DNA of 64,000 bases from an uncultured Myxococcales bacterium (GTDB lineage: Bacteria; Myxococcota_A; Polyangia; Polyangiales; Polyangiaceae). Each line of letters opens with the position of its first letter. The first letter of the stretch is position 1. A model generated the notes under the pieces. The model did no database searches and had not been told where the DNA came from. It was given only the letters and a program-made list of their open reading frames with translations. This document shows, in pieces, positions 34,363 through 43,062 of the stretch. A program made the translations under genes and the position numbers. The stretch covers positions 142,102-206,101 of the forward strand of contig CALFEQ010000032.1 of the NCBI GenBank assembly GCA_937949945.1, written 5' to 3'.

Positions 34363-35358
34363 TCACGCCGGGACTTTGCCCTGCCGCTCGCGGAGCTCCC
34401 ACGCCCAGGCGTCGGCGACGATGGCGTCGAGATCGGTCCGCTTCGCCTTCCAGCCGAGGACCTTCTCCGCGCGCTCGACCTTCGCGACGAGCTCGGCGGG
34501 ATCGCCGGGGCGCGGCGGAGCTTCGACGACGGGCACCTCGCGACCCGTCACCCGCTTCACGGCCTCGACGACCTCCCGGACGGAGCGGCCTTGCCCGGTC
34601 CCGAGGTTGAAGGCGCCGGAGGCCCCGCCGCGGACGAGGTGCTCGAGCGCGGCGAGATGCGCGTCGCAGAGATCGCGCACGTGGACGTAGTCGCGCACGC
34701 ACGTGCCGTCCGGGGTCGGCCAGCTCGTGCCGTACATCGAGAGCGATTTGCGGATCCCGAGCGCGACCTCGAGCACGATCGGGATGAGGTGCGTCTCGGG
34801 CTCGTGGCGTTCGCCGAGCCCGGCCTCGGGCCAGGCGCCGGCCGCGTTGAAGTAGCGGAGCGCGGTCCAACGAAGACCGTAGGCCCGGCCGTAGGCCTCG
34901 AGCGCGCGCTCGACCGCGAGCTTGGAGTCGCCGTAAGGGCTCTCGGGCCGCTTCGGGTGATCCTCGTCGATGGGTACCGAGTCGGGCGTGCCGTAGACGG
35001 CCGCGGTGGACGAGAAGACGAAGACCGGCACGCTGGGCGCGTCGAGCACCGCCTCGAGGAACGCGAGCGTGCGCACGAGGTTGCCTTGGAAGTAGAGGCG
35101 CGGCGCGCTGACCGACTCCTCGACCCGGATCTTCGCGGCGAAGTGGCAGATGCCTTCGACGCGCTCCTCCTTCAAGAGCGCGCTCACGGCGGCGACGTCG
35201 CCGACGTCACCCTGGACGAACTTGGCGCCCTCTGGGACCGCGTCGCGGTAGCCGGTCGACAGGTCGTCGAGCACGACGACCTGGTGGCCGGCGTCGAGCA
35301 GCGTCTTGACCATGTGCGAGCCGACGTACCCGGCGCCGCCCGTGACCAGAACCTTCAT
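34363..35358 (-). CDS. galE: UDP-glucose 4-epimerase
   Basis: From ATG 35358 the enzyme has 331 residues, with an AGGAGAGG site just upstream. It has the NAD motif TGGAGYVGS at 6-14, the catalytic Y142-G-D-S-K146 and the sugar-binding YFNAAGAWP. It interconverts UDP-glucose and UDP-galactose for surface sugars. Its start overlaps the stop of the methyltransferase (ATGA), so the two are coupled. Confidence 0.95.
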   Translation of the reverse strand: MKVLVTGGAGYVGSHMVKTLLDAGHQVVVLDDLSTGYRDAVPEGAKFVQGDVGDVAAVSALLKEERVEGICHFAAKIRVEESVSAPRLYFQGNLVRTLAFLEAVLDAPSVPVFVFSSTAAVYGTPDSVPIDEDHPKRPESPYGDSKLAVERALEAYGRAYGLRWTALRYFNAAGAWPEAGLGERHEPETHLIPIVLEVALGIRKSLSMYGTSWPTPDGTCVRDYVHVRDLCDAHLAALEHLVRGGASGAFNLGTGQGRSVREVVEAVKRVTGREVPVVEAPPRPGDPAELVAKVERAEKVLGWKAKRTDLDAIVADAWAWELRERQGKVPA

Positions 35359-35996
35359 GACCTCTCCTCTGCGAGGGCGCTCGCACGTGGAGCGAGCACC
35401 ATCACGTAGTAGCGGACGCGATCGTTGTCGGGGCTCGACGATATCGTCATGCCGCGCTTCACCACGAGCCCGGCTTGCCGCGCGAGCGAAGCGTACGCGT
35501 CCGGATCGCGGCAGTATCGGCCGCGATCCATCATCGCCATCACGTTGTTGAAGAGCCTGCCGGGAAGGAAGACGATGTCGCTCGTCACGACGCTGACGAG
35601 GCGCGGCGAGCCCGCGACGAGGCGGAGGACGTTCTCCGCCTCCGCGTTCGTCAGGTGGTGGAGCACCCCGGAGAGCACGACGCCGGTGGGCGCGAGCTCG
35701 GCGACGTCCTCTGCGCGCAGCGTGCGGTGCTCGAAGCGGACGCCGGGCCGGTTCCCCCAGCGCTTGCGTGCGGTCGCGATGGCCACCTCGTCCGTGTCGA
35801 CGCCGAGGTAGCGCTCGTAGCCGGACAGGTACCGGAGCGCGTCGCCCGTCCCGCACCCGACGTCGAGGACGAACCGCCGCGCCTCCGGCCCGAGCAGGTC
35901 GTAGAGCGGGCGCATGTCGATGCCCCCGACCACGCGCGGGCGGACCTGGTCGTAGACGAACGGATGAGCGAGGATCTTGCGGTAGAGGCCGAACAT
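35355..35996 (-). CDS. Class I SAM-dependent methyltransferase
   Basis: The start is taken as ATG 35996 (213 residues). A longer frame to 36131 would overlap the tRNA-Lys gene and is rejected. Motif I is FVLDVGCGTGDALRYL, then YLGVDTDEVA; VVLSGVLHHLTNAEAENVL and an extended C-terminal segment follow. It resembles the methyltransferase at 25792 in layout. The stop is shared with the galE start in ATGA. The substrate is unknown; the galE link suggests a sugar pathway. Confidence 0.85.
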   Translation of the reverse strand: MFGLYRKILAHPFVYDQVRPRVVGGIDMRPLYDLLGPEARRFVLDVGCGTGDALRYLSGYERYLGVDTDEVAIATARKRWGNRPGVRFEHRTLRAEDVAELAPTGVVLSGVLHHLTNAEAENVLRLVAGSPRLVSVVTSDIVFLPGRLFNNVMAMMDRGRYCRDPDAYASLARQAGLVVKRGMTISSSPDNDRVRYYVMVLAPRASALAEERS

Positions 35997-36075
35997 CGAG
36001 CGCGAGGCAAGGCCGGAAAATCCCGGGAAAGAGGCCGCGAAGGCTACACGACGGAGGGCGCCAGTGCGACCATGC

Positions 36076-36104
36076 TTGACAGCATCCGCGCCGCAACGTA
36101 GATA
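36076..36104 (+). promoter_or_regulatory. Sigma-70-type promoter of tRNA-Lys
   Basis: A consensus -35 TTGACA (36076-36081), a 17-bp spacer and a -10 TAGATA (36099-36104) end 12 bases before the mature tRNA start. This is the best promoter-like sequence in the window. Confidence 0.75.
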
Positions 36105-36116
36105 CGCGGGCCCCTC

Positions 36117-36192
36117 GGGCCAATAGCTCAATTGGTAGAGCAGTGGACTCTTAATCCATTGGTTTCGGGTTCAAGTCCCGGTTGGCCCACCA
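36117..36192 (+). tRNA. tRNA-Lys (anticodon CUU)
   Basis: A 76-base cloverleaf is visible. The acceptor GGGCCAA (36117-36123) pairs with TTGGCCC (36182-36188), the D stem is GCTC/GAGC, and the anticodon stem GTGGA/TCCAT has the loop CTCTTAA. The T arm is TCGGG-TTCAAGT-CCCGG. The anticodon CTT reads AAG, so the tRNA carries lysine. The 3' CCA is encoded. Confidence 0.96.
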
Positions 36193-36207
36193 CTTTCGGT
36201 TCGGAAA

Positions 36208-36253
36208 TCAGGCCTCCTCGGTGAAGGTGCCGAGCGGAGGCCTGAGTCGTTTT
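36208..36253 (+). terminator. Terminator after tRNA-Lys
   Basis: TCAGGCCTCC (36208-36217) pairs with GGAGGCCTGA (36236-36245), a perfect 10-bp stem. It is followed by GTCGTTTT. It lies 16 bases past the tRNA CCA end. Confidence 0.75.
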
Positions 36254-36543
36254 CGGGCGTGCGATCGCGCAGGCCTCGGCAGTGCCCGGTGCCTATAGCT
36301 GCACACGACGGCGTTGGGCGTGCCGATCATGACCTTGCACGTCGTCGCATACGGCGGCTTGCGGCTGTCACCGACCTTCACGGCGCAGTCGCACGACTCA
36401 ACCACCGTCCATTCGCCGCCCTGGCACACTTCGACCGTCGTCTCGTTCGTCTTGGCGCACCGGTACGTGCCCTCCGGTTTGCCATCACAGCCGCCGCCCG
36501 ACCCCGGGGCCGGCGTCCCGCCCCCGCCGCCGCTCGGGCCGAG
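36208..36543 (-). pseudogene. Headless Cys-rich secreted-protein fragment
   Basis: Downstream of the lipoprotein gene and in a different frame, a stretch reads LGPSGGGGG, TPAPGSGGGC, then DGKPEGTYRC, CQGGEWTVVESCDCAV and ATTCKVMIGTPNAVVC. This is the linker plus Cys-domain pattern of myxobacterial exported proteins. No start codon or signal peptide exists in frame upstream, and the tail reads through the tRNA terminator to a stop at 36208. It looks like the 3' part of a former gene; a frameshift from the upstream gene is another reading. Confidence 0.35.
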
Positions 36544-36577
36544 CCGCGAAAGTCGAGCTGAACTCGATCTGCCCGAC

Positions 36578-37321
36578 CTACTTGCAGGCGGCCACGATGG
36601 CGTCGACGGCCACGTCGTCCCTGTCGGCGCTGTTGGCGAGGCGGCACACGACGACGACGCGCGTACCGTTGGGGACGGCGACGCTGCTCTCGACGATCGT
36701 GGACTCGAGCTGCATCTTCTGAACGAGCTTGACCGTGTCGCGGGCCGGCCCCGCGAAGACGGCGGCGTCCCGACCGGTGCCGCACTGCGAGCCCGTACAC
36801 GCGCGCCCGCAAGCGTTGCCCGAGGCGGCGAGGCTCACGAAGGCCGTCAGGATGTCACGATCGAACTCCACACCCACGCACCCGTACACGAACTGAACAT
36901 CCAGCCTGGCGTCCCCCTCGTAGTTGATCGCGTCGAGGCCGGCGACGAGCCCGTCCTTGACGAGCACGTTCTCGACCTCGCAAGCGCGGCCGTTCGTTGC
37001 GGCGGCGGGCGTCGCCTCGAATGCTGCGATCGCGCGCAGCCGGCCGCCCTCGCACACCACCGGCGCAGCGTCGGCGCCGGCGTCGTTCTCTTCGATCGGC
37101 GGCGAAGCGCCTGTGTCGGGGCCCGCATCGACGTCGCTTCCGCCGTCGGGTCCGGGCTGCCCCGAGAGCCCTTCGAGCGAGGTCGTGATCGAGCATGCGA
37201 AGAGCAGAAGCCCGAAGCTGGCCTCCACCGCCTTCCGACACACCACGTTGCGAGAGTACAGCCGGCTCGCGACGCCGCCTAGGGCGCCTGCGTCGACGCC
37301 CGCGGCAGGCTCGATCGCCAT
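36578..37321 (-). CDS. Probable lipoprotein of unknown function
   Basis: The frame ends at TAG 36578. The start is uncertain: ATG 37321 gives 247 residues, and GTG codons at 37246 and 37243 give about 222. The latter would place a short signal with lipobox LFAC close to the N-terminus, as expected. An Asp/Gly/Pro linker (GQPGPDGGSDVDAGPDTGAS) follows. A soluble domain of ~150 residues has paired cysteines (CEGGRL, CEVENV, NACGRACTGSQCG). I do not recognise a family. Confidence 0.65.
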   Translation of the reverse strand: MAIEPAAGVDAGALGGVASRLYSRNVVCRKAVEASFGLLLFACSITTSLEGLSGQPGPDGGSDVDAGPDTGASPPIEENDAGADAAPVVCEGGRLRAIAAFEATPAAATNGRACEVENVLVKDGLVAGLDAINYEGDARLDVQFVYGCVGVEFDRDILTAFVSLAASGNACGRACTGSQCGTGRDAAVFAGPARDTVKLVQKMQLESTIVESSVAVPNGTRVVVVCRLANSADRDDVAVDAIVAACK

Positions 37322-37377
37322 GTCCGAGCCTCGTGGAAGATCATTAAGACCGTCGCCGGATCGACGTTCTTCCATGC

Positions 37378-37761
37378 ATGCCCGACCAGTTCCCGGTTCG
37401 CGTCCTCCTCGTCGAGGACGACGACGACATCTCCATGTTCGTGGGGCGAACGCTCCAGCGGGAAGGCTGTACCGTCGTCTCCGTCCGCGATGGGCGGCAG
37501 GCGCTCGCGCAGCTCGCGCGTGACTCGTCGTACGACGTGATCCTCCTCGACCTTCGCCTGCCCTTCGTCCACGGCAGCGAGGTCTACGACGAGCTCTGTT
37601 CACGTGCGCCCGAGCTCTTGCGGCGGATCGTCTTCATCACCGCCGCCGACGACGTGTCGGAGCTCGAGTTCCTCGGGAAGGTGCCGAACCGGCGGCTGAC
37701 CAAGCCGTTCCCGCTGGACGCGATTCGCAACGTGGTCGCCGAGGTCGCCCGCGCCGCATGA
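37378..37761 (+). CDS. Stand-alone response-regulator receiver domain
   Basis: This 127-residue protein is a receiver domain only. The acidic pocket is VEDDDD (12-17), the phosphoacceptor is D58 in LLDLRLP, and the switch residues are T88 and K109 (LTKPF). No output domain follows. Such proteins relay phosphate or act by protein contact. No histidine kinase is adjacent. It is divergent from the lipoprotein gene, with 56 bp between starts. Confidence 0.92.
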   Translation: MPDQFPVRVLLVEDDDDISMFVGRTLQREGCTVVSVRDGRQALAQLARDSSYDVILLDLRLPFVHGSEVYDELCSRAPELLRRIVFITAADDVSELEFLGKVPNRRLTKPFPLDAIRNVVAEVARAA

Positions 37762-37917
37762 GGGCGGGGCTGGCCGCGGACCGTCGGGCCGGAGCTGCGA
37801 CGCTGACCCCGCGGGGCCTCCAGGGCCGCCCCACGAGCTCAGCCGCGGTGCGGCTTGCGGCCTCAGATAGAATTTTCAACGTTGTTTTGAAGGCCAGGTC
37901 GCATTGGTCTAGGCGAC

Positions 37918-39420
37918 ATGCGTCGAGTCCTCGATGTCGTCAGGCCCGAGCTCGGTGGCTTCGTCGCCATTGCGCTCGTGTCCGGATTGACGTGCGGAAT
38001 CAGCCGCGGGATCGGGATCGACGAGGGCACGGCGGACGCGGGCGCGTCGGGCGAGGTCGCCGAGGCAGTGGCCGAAGCGAACGAGGCGACCGACGAAGCG
38101 ACCGGCGAGGGGCCCGGCCCTGCTCCCGTCGCGGTGAACGTCGCCGAGATCACGCCCGCGCCGGCGGACGCGTCGGCCCCCACCGCGAAGACGTACAACG
38201 TCATCCTCATCACGGTCGACTCGTTGCGCGCCGATCTCGGGTTCACGGGCTATCCGCGTCCGGTCACGCCCAACATCGATGCGCTCGCCGCGCGGAGCAC
38301 CGTCTTCGAGAACGCCTACTCGTTGGCCTCGTTCACGATGAAGTCGCTCGGGCCGATGCTCATCGGCCGCTACGCGAGCGAGACCTTCCGAGACTACGAG
38401 CACTACACGCTGTTCTATCCCGCGAATGTCTTCGTCGCCGAGCGGGTGACGGCGCACGGCGGGCGCACCTGCGGCGCGGCCACGCATCGTTACTTCGGGC
38501 TGAGGAAGGGCATCGAGCAGGGGTTCGACGTCTGGGACACGTCCGCCATCCCGCCGAACGCGACCGACGCGGAGACGCGCGTCACGAGCGACAAGCTGAC
38601 CGACGTGGCGATCGGCCTCCTCAACAGCCCGCGGGCGGCCGACATCCCGACGAACCCGAACGGCACACCGAGGGCGCACCGTCCGCGCCAAGGGCCGGCC
38701 GCGGGCCGTTTCTTCGCCTGGTTCCACTACCTCGATCCGCACCTGCCTTACGTGCGTCACGAGGGAGCGCCGAAGCTCGAGCCTCACCCGGACATCCCGG
38801 CCGAGCGCGCGGCCTACGACGGCGAGGTCTGGTTCACCGACAAACACGTCGGCCGCCTGCTCGATCACGTCGCCGCGCAGCCCTGGGCGTCCGAGACGGC
38901 GATCATCCTCACGGCCGACCACGGCGAGGCCTTCGGCGAGCACGGGCAGCGAGGACACGGCCGCGAGCTCTGGCAGCCGCTCGTCCACGTACCGCTCTTG
39001 CTCTACATCCCGGACGTGCCGCCTTCGCGCGTACGGGTGAAGCGGTCGCTGATCGACATCGTCCCGACCATCCTCGACCTGATGGGCCTGCCGGGTGACC
39101 AGAAGCTGCACGGCAAGTCGCTCGTGACCGACGCCGTTCCGCCGCGCCCCACGCACCTCGAGGAGCGCGACGTGTACATCGACATGCCGGCCGGCCCGTA
39201 CAACGAGCTCCGGCGCGCGTTCATCACCGGCCCTGCGCCCGGCCTCAAGCTGATCGACATGGGGAAGGGACGCGCGGGCTACGAGCTGTTCGATCTCGCC
39301 AGCGATCCCGGCGAGACGCGGAGCTTGCGATCCGACACCGCCCGGCTCGACGCCGTCGTCGCGGCGATGGCTCGCTATCGCTCGAAGCTCGAGGAGAGAG
39401 CGCACATCGACCCTCGGTGA
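37918..39420 (+). CDS. Sulfatase/alkaline-phosphatase-fold hydrolase, non-canonical active site
   Basis: The 500-residue protein has a hydrophobic N-terminus (16-29) and an acidic Ala/Glu linker to about residue 95. The fold then begins NVILITVDSLRADLGF, with PNIDALAARSTVFENAYS, the DPHLPYV turn and TADHGEAFGEHG. A sulfatase formylglycine motif (C/S-x-P-x-R) would be expected after ENAYS; instead the segment reads SLASFTMKSLGPMLIGRY. A Thr or Ser could act, as in phosphotransferase members. The substrate is unknown; an envelope site is likely. Confidence 0.85.
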   Translation: MRRVLDVVRPELGGFVAIALVSGLTCGISRGIGIDEGTADAGASGEVAEAVAEANEATDEATGEGPGPAPVAVNVAEITPAPADASAPTAKTYNVILITVDSLRADLGFTGYPRPVTPNIDALAARSTVFENAYSLASFTMKSLGPMLIGRYASETFRDYEHYTLFYPANVFVAERVTAHGGRTCGAATHRYFGLRKGIEQGFDVWDTSAIPPNATDAETRVTSDKLTDVAIGLLNSPRAADIPTNPNGTPRAHRPRQGPAAGRFFAWFHYLDPHLPYVRHEGAPKLEPHPDIPAERAAYDGEVWFTDKHVGRLLDHVAAQPWASETAIILTADHGEAFGEHGQRGHGRELWQPLVHVPLLLYIPDVPPSRVRVKRSLIDIVPTILDLMGLPGDQKLHGKSLVTDAVPPRPTHLEERDVYIDMPAGPYNELRRAFITGPAPGLKLIDMGKGRAGYELFDLASDPGETRSLRSDTARLDAVVAAMARYRSKLEERAHIDPR

Positions 39421-39664
39421 GACGCTCGGCGGTGGTCGGTGGAGCCGGCGCCGCGTCGCGAGAGGTCGTCGTCGTCGTCGGCACGGTGGCGTGGACGACG
39501 GCGCGGGGGCGCCAACGGCATCGGCGGCTCCTGTCGCGGTACGTACGAGATCGAGCTCACGAAGGGGTGAGCTCGTCTCGAGCGCGGAGGTAGCGTCGGC
39601 CGGCAGGGACGGCGCTCGCGCCGCATCGCCATCCGCGGCGCGTCGAGCGATGCTTGGGGGAGCG
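39421..39664. other. Intergenic region with a strong inverted repeat
   Basis: CGAGCTCAC (39552-39560) pairs with GTGAGCTCG (39567-39575) across GAAGGG. There is no T-run after it, so it may be an operator or an RNA stem rather than a terminator. A GTC-rich simple repeat lies at about 39465-39481. I see no gene here. It would form the ppc leader or the sulfatase 3' end. Confidence 0.5.
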
Positions 39665-42448
39665 ATGCACGATCCCTTCGATGCGCTCAGGCGCGACGTC
39701 TCGTATCTCGGCCACGTCCTCGGCGACACGCTGGTCGAGCAGGAAGGGCGGGGACTGCTCGACCTCGAGGAGGCGATCCGTGCGCTCGCGAAGGACCGGC
39801 GTGCGAGCGAGAGCGCCGGCCGTCGCGCCGAGGTCGAGGCCACGACGGAAGCGCTCGTGCGGATCATCCGCGCCCTCGACACGGGGGCGGCCGAGCGCGT
39901 CGCGCGGGCGTTCACGCACTACTTCCAGCTCGTCAACCTCGCCGAGCAGCACCACCGCACGCGGCGGCGCCGGGACTACGCGCGCGAGGGCAAGCCGCAG
40001 CCCGGATCGCTCGACGTCGTCTTCGCCGAGCTCGCGCAGGACGGCGTCACGAAGGAGGAGCTCGAATCGCTCCTCGCGAGGACGACGGTGAAGCTCGTGT
40101 TCACGGCCCACCCGAGCGAGGCGCAGCGCAGGACCGTCCTCGACAAGCACCGCCGGCTCGTCTCGCTCCTCGCTCGGCGCGAGCGCGCCGAGCTGACGCC
40201 GCAGGAGAAGGCCGACGTCGATCGCGCGATCCGCGAAGAGGTCGTGACCCTGTGGCAGACGGACGAGATCCGCCAGCAGAGGCCGCGTGTCGGTGACGAG
40301 GTCAAGAACGCGCTCTTCTACCTCGAGGAGATCCTCTATCCGCTCGTGCCACGCTTCTACGAGGCGATGGAACGCGCCTGCGAGCGCGCGTTCGGCACGC
40401 CCGTGGAGGTGCCGTGCGTCCTTCGCTTCGGCTCTTGGGTCGGCGCCGACATGGACGGGAACCCCAACGTGACGCCGGAGGTCGCCCTCGACACGGCGTT
40501 CGCGCAGGCCGCGCGCGTGCTCGAGCTGCATCATCGCGAGGTCGTCGCGCTCGGGGCGGCGCTCTCGCAGAGCACGCTCCGCGTCGGCGTCTCGGAGGAG
40601 CTGCTCGCGTCGTTGGCGCAGGACGCGCTCGACATGCCCGAGCTCGCGATCTCGCTCGAGGCGCCCACCCACCACGAGCCGTACCGACGGAAGCTGCGCT
40701 TCGTCGGCGAGCGCCTGCGCGCCACGCGCGCCGCGATCGTCGCTGCGCGCGAGTCCGGCGATCCGCGCGCCGAGCCCGCCTTCCCGAAGCACGCCTACTC
40801 GGGGCCGGCCGCGTTCATCGCGGACCTCGAGACCATCCACGCGTCGCTCCTCGCGAACAAGGGCGCGCGCGCCGGTGCCTCGCGTGTCGCGGCCTTGATT
40901 CGGCAGGTCCGCACCTTCGGCTTCCATCTCGCGCGGCTCGACGTGCGCGTTCCGGCCGAGTGGGTGCGTGCCGACGCGCGCGTGGCGCTCGGGCTTCCCG
41001 AGGGCGAACCGCTCCGTCTCGATGTGCTCGAGCGAGCGCTCGAGGACGACGTCGGGAAGCTGCGCGTCCCCGACGGTCCCGGCATGCGCGCCGTCGAGGC
41101 CGTCGGGCGCATCCGTCGCGTGACCTTCGACGGCGGCGCCGAGTCGTTCATCCTCAGCATGACGCACGGCGCGGAGGACATGCTCGCCGCGCTCCTCCTC
41201 GCACGCATCGCGGGGCTCGACCGGCCCGAGGACGGCGTCTCGAAGATCGCCATCGTGCCGCTCTTCGAGACGCTCGACGATCTGGATCGCGCCGACGGCG
41301 AGCTCCGTCGCGCCGCCGCGTCGAAGGCGTACGCCGCCTATCTCGAGCGCCGAGGGCGCCTTCAGGAGGTGATGCTCGGCTACTCCGACTCCAACAAGGA
41401 CGCGGGGATCATCGGCTCGTCGTTCGCGCTCTACCGCGCGCAGCAACGCCTCGTGGCCGTCGCGCGCGCGCACGAGCTCTCGCTCGAGATTTTCCACGGC
41501 CGCGGAGGCTCCATCGGGCGTGGCGGAGGGCCGTCCCAGCGTGCGATCGCGAGCCTGCCCGCCGGCGCCGTCGACGGCCGGTTCAAGCTCACCGAGCAAG
41601 GCGAGGTGCTCGGCTGGAAGTACCTCGTACCGGAGATCGCCGAGCGGAACCTCGAGCTCACGGTGGCCGGCGTCGTGGCTCACTCGCTACGCGAGGAGGA
41701 GCGGACGAGCAGCGCGCATGCCGTCGCGGTGCGCGACTGGGAGGCCGTCTTCGAGAAGGCGTCGGCGATCAGCGTCGAGCACTATCGCGCGCTCATGACC
41801 ATGCCGGGGTTCGCCGAGTACTTCGCGGCGACGACCCCGATCGAGGACATCCCACGCCTCAACATCGGCTCGCGCCCGGCGCGACGACCGGCCGGCGCCG
41901 GCGGAGGGGCCGGCTCGCGGTTGAAGCTCGAGGACCTCCGCGCGATCCCGTGGGTGTTCGCGTGGAACCAATCTCGCCAGATGGTGCCGGGCTGGTTCGG
42001 AGCGGGGCGCGCGCTCACGTGGCTCCTCCGCGAGATCGGCGTCGAGCGCGTGCGCGAGATGCGCGCGGCGTGGCCCTTCTTCGCGACGACGCTCGACGCG
42101 ATCGCCGTATCGCTCGCGCAGGCGGACATGCCCATCGCGGCACGCTACGCCGGGCTCCTCGAAGACCGCGCGCTCGCGCGCCGGATCTTCGTACGGCTCG
42201 CGCTCGATCACGGCCGCGCGGTGCGGGCGATGCGCGAGATCTTCGGCCGGCCGGGGCCGCTCGACCCCGATTCGACGCTCGCGCGGTCGATCGAGCTGCG
42301 CAACCCGTACGTCGATCCCCTCAGCTTCATCCAGGTCGAGCTGATGAGACGCAAGCGCGCGCACGCCGGGGAGGTCCCGAACGAGCTCGAGCGCGCGATC
42401 CTGCTGACGATCAACGGCCTCGCCGCAGGCCTCCGCTCGACGGGATGA
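39665..42448 (+). CDS. ppc: Phosphoenolpyruvate carboxylase
   Basis: The product is 927 residues from ATG 39665, which has GGGGGAG just upstream. The first active-site motif VFTAHPSEAQRRT holds H149. FGSWVGADMDGNPNVT, GYSDSNKDAG, the glycine-rich FHGRGGSIGRGGGPS loop and the late RNPYVDPLSFIQVE motif are present. It carboxylates PEP to oxaloacetate, replenishing the TCA cycle. The C-terminus ends STG, close to the usual NTG. It converges with the small conserved gene. Confidence 0.97.
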   Translation: MHDPFDALRRDVSYLGHVLGDTLVEQEGRGLLDLEEAIRALAKDRRASESAGRRAEVEATTEALVRIIRALDTGAAERVARAFTHYFQLVNLAEQHHRTRRRRDYAREGKPQPGSLDVVFAELAQDGVTKEELESLLARTTVKLVFTAHPSEAQRRTVLDKHRRLVSLLARRERAELTPQEKADVDRAIREEVVTLWQTDEIRQQRPRVGDEVKNALFYLEEILYPLVPRFYEAMERACERAFGTPVEVPCVLRFGSWVGADMDGNPNVTPEVALDTAFAQAARVLELHHREVVALGAALSQSTLRVGVSEELLASLAQDALDMPELAISLEAPTHHEPYRRKLRFVGERLRATRAAIVAARESGDPRAEPAFPKHAYSGPAAFIADLETIHASLLANKGARAGASRVAALIRQVRTFGFHLARLDVRVPAEWVRADARVALGLPEGEPLRLDVLERALEDDVGKLRVPDGPGMRAVEAVGRIRRVTFDGGAESFILSMTHGAEDMLAALLLARIAGLDRPEDGVSKIAIVPLFETLDDLDRADGELRRAAASKAYAAYLERRGRLQEVMLGYSDSNKDAGIIGSSFALYRAQQRLVAVARAHELSLEIFHGRGGSIGRGGGPSQRAIASLPAGAVDGRFKLTEQGEVLGWKYLVPEIAERNLELTVAGVVAHSLREEERTSSAHAVAVRDWEAVFEKASAISVEHYRALMTMPGFAEYFAATTPIEDIPRLNIGSRPARRPAGAGGGAGSRLKLEDLRAIPWVFAWNQSRQMVPGWFGAGRALTWLLREIGVERVREMRAAWPFFATTLDAIAVSLAQADMPIAARYAGLLEDRALARRIFVRLALDHGRAVRAMREIFGRPGPLDPDSTLARSIELRNPYVDPLSFIQVELMRRKRAHAGEVPNELERAILLTINGLAAGLRSTG

Positions 42449-42889
42449 TCAGTTCGCGTACTTCTCGATCAGCTTGCTGAGGCGAGGGACGGCCTGCTCG
42501 ACGTTCTTCTTCGCCGAGCCACGGAGCTTGTCGTAGGCCCCCTTCGCGACGCTGCTCTTCGCGCGCGCCGCCTTCGCGTCGGTGATCGAGAGAAGGGCGT
42601 CGGCCACACGACCCGAGTTCTGGACGAAGTAGTCCGAAATGGGCATGTTCTGCGCCTTCGCGTCGGACCAGATCGGTTCGAGCGCCTTGGCGAACTCGGG
42701 GAGCAGATCCTCGACGGCCTTCTCGACGAAGCCCGGCCGAATCCCCTTCACCGTGCTGTACCCTGCCTTGATCGCGAGGCCCGAGATCCCGGTCTTGTCC
42801 TTCACCTCGGCGTCGATCAGATCGACGCAGTCCTTGATGACGTCCTTCTTCTTGTCCTCACCCGTGAGCACGTCGACCAGAGATCCCAT
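42449..42889 (-). CDS. Conserved helical protein of unknown function (DUF6918-like)
   Basis: From ATG 42889 behind AGGTAAGG, the protein has 146 residues. It is soluble and mostly helical. Recognisable segments are MGSLVDVLTGEDKKKDVIKD, SGLAIKAGYSTVKGIRPGF and LLPEFAKALEPIW. These resemble a small family also seen in actinobacteria, which I associate tentatively with DUF6918. The role is unknown. It converges with ppc, and the two stops abut. Confidence 0.7.
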   Translation of the reverse strand: MGSLVDVLTGEDKKKDVIKDCVDLIDAEVKDKTGISGLAIKAGYSTVKGIRPGFVEKAVEDLLPEFAKALEPIWSDAKAQNMPISDYFVQNSGRVADALLSITDAKAARAKSSVAKGAYDKLRGSAKKNVEQAVPRLSKLIEKYAN

Positions 42890-43062
42890 CCTTACCTCGC
42901 TGGCCGGCCGACTTAGCACAGTCGCGGCCGCTTGGGTCGACGGCGTTCGTTGGGGGGCCAACCTTGACACGTTGCGTTAGTCGGGACAGAACAAGTGAGT
43001 GAACCGTCATTCAGTATGCGTCGAGCCGTTCGTGAGCCCGTGCCGCATCGGGAGGAGGGGCG

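Noticed and set aside
35997..36131. Longer N-terminus of the methyltransferase before galE
   Set aside because: The extension would overlap the tRNA-Lys gene and adds unrelated residues before the conserved start.
36117..36192. Integration site of a mobile island at tRNA-Lys
   Set aside because: No duplicated tRNA 3' end and no integrase were found in the window.
42964..42992. Sigma-70 promoter for fadI
   Set aside because: TTGACA is present but no acceptable -10 lies 16-18 bp downstream.
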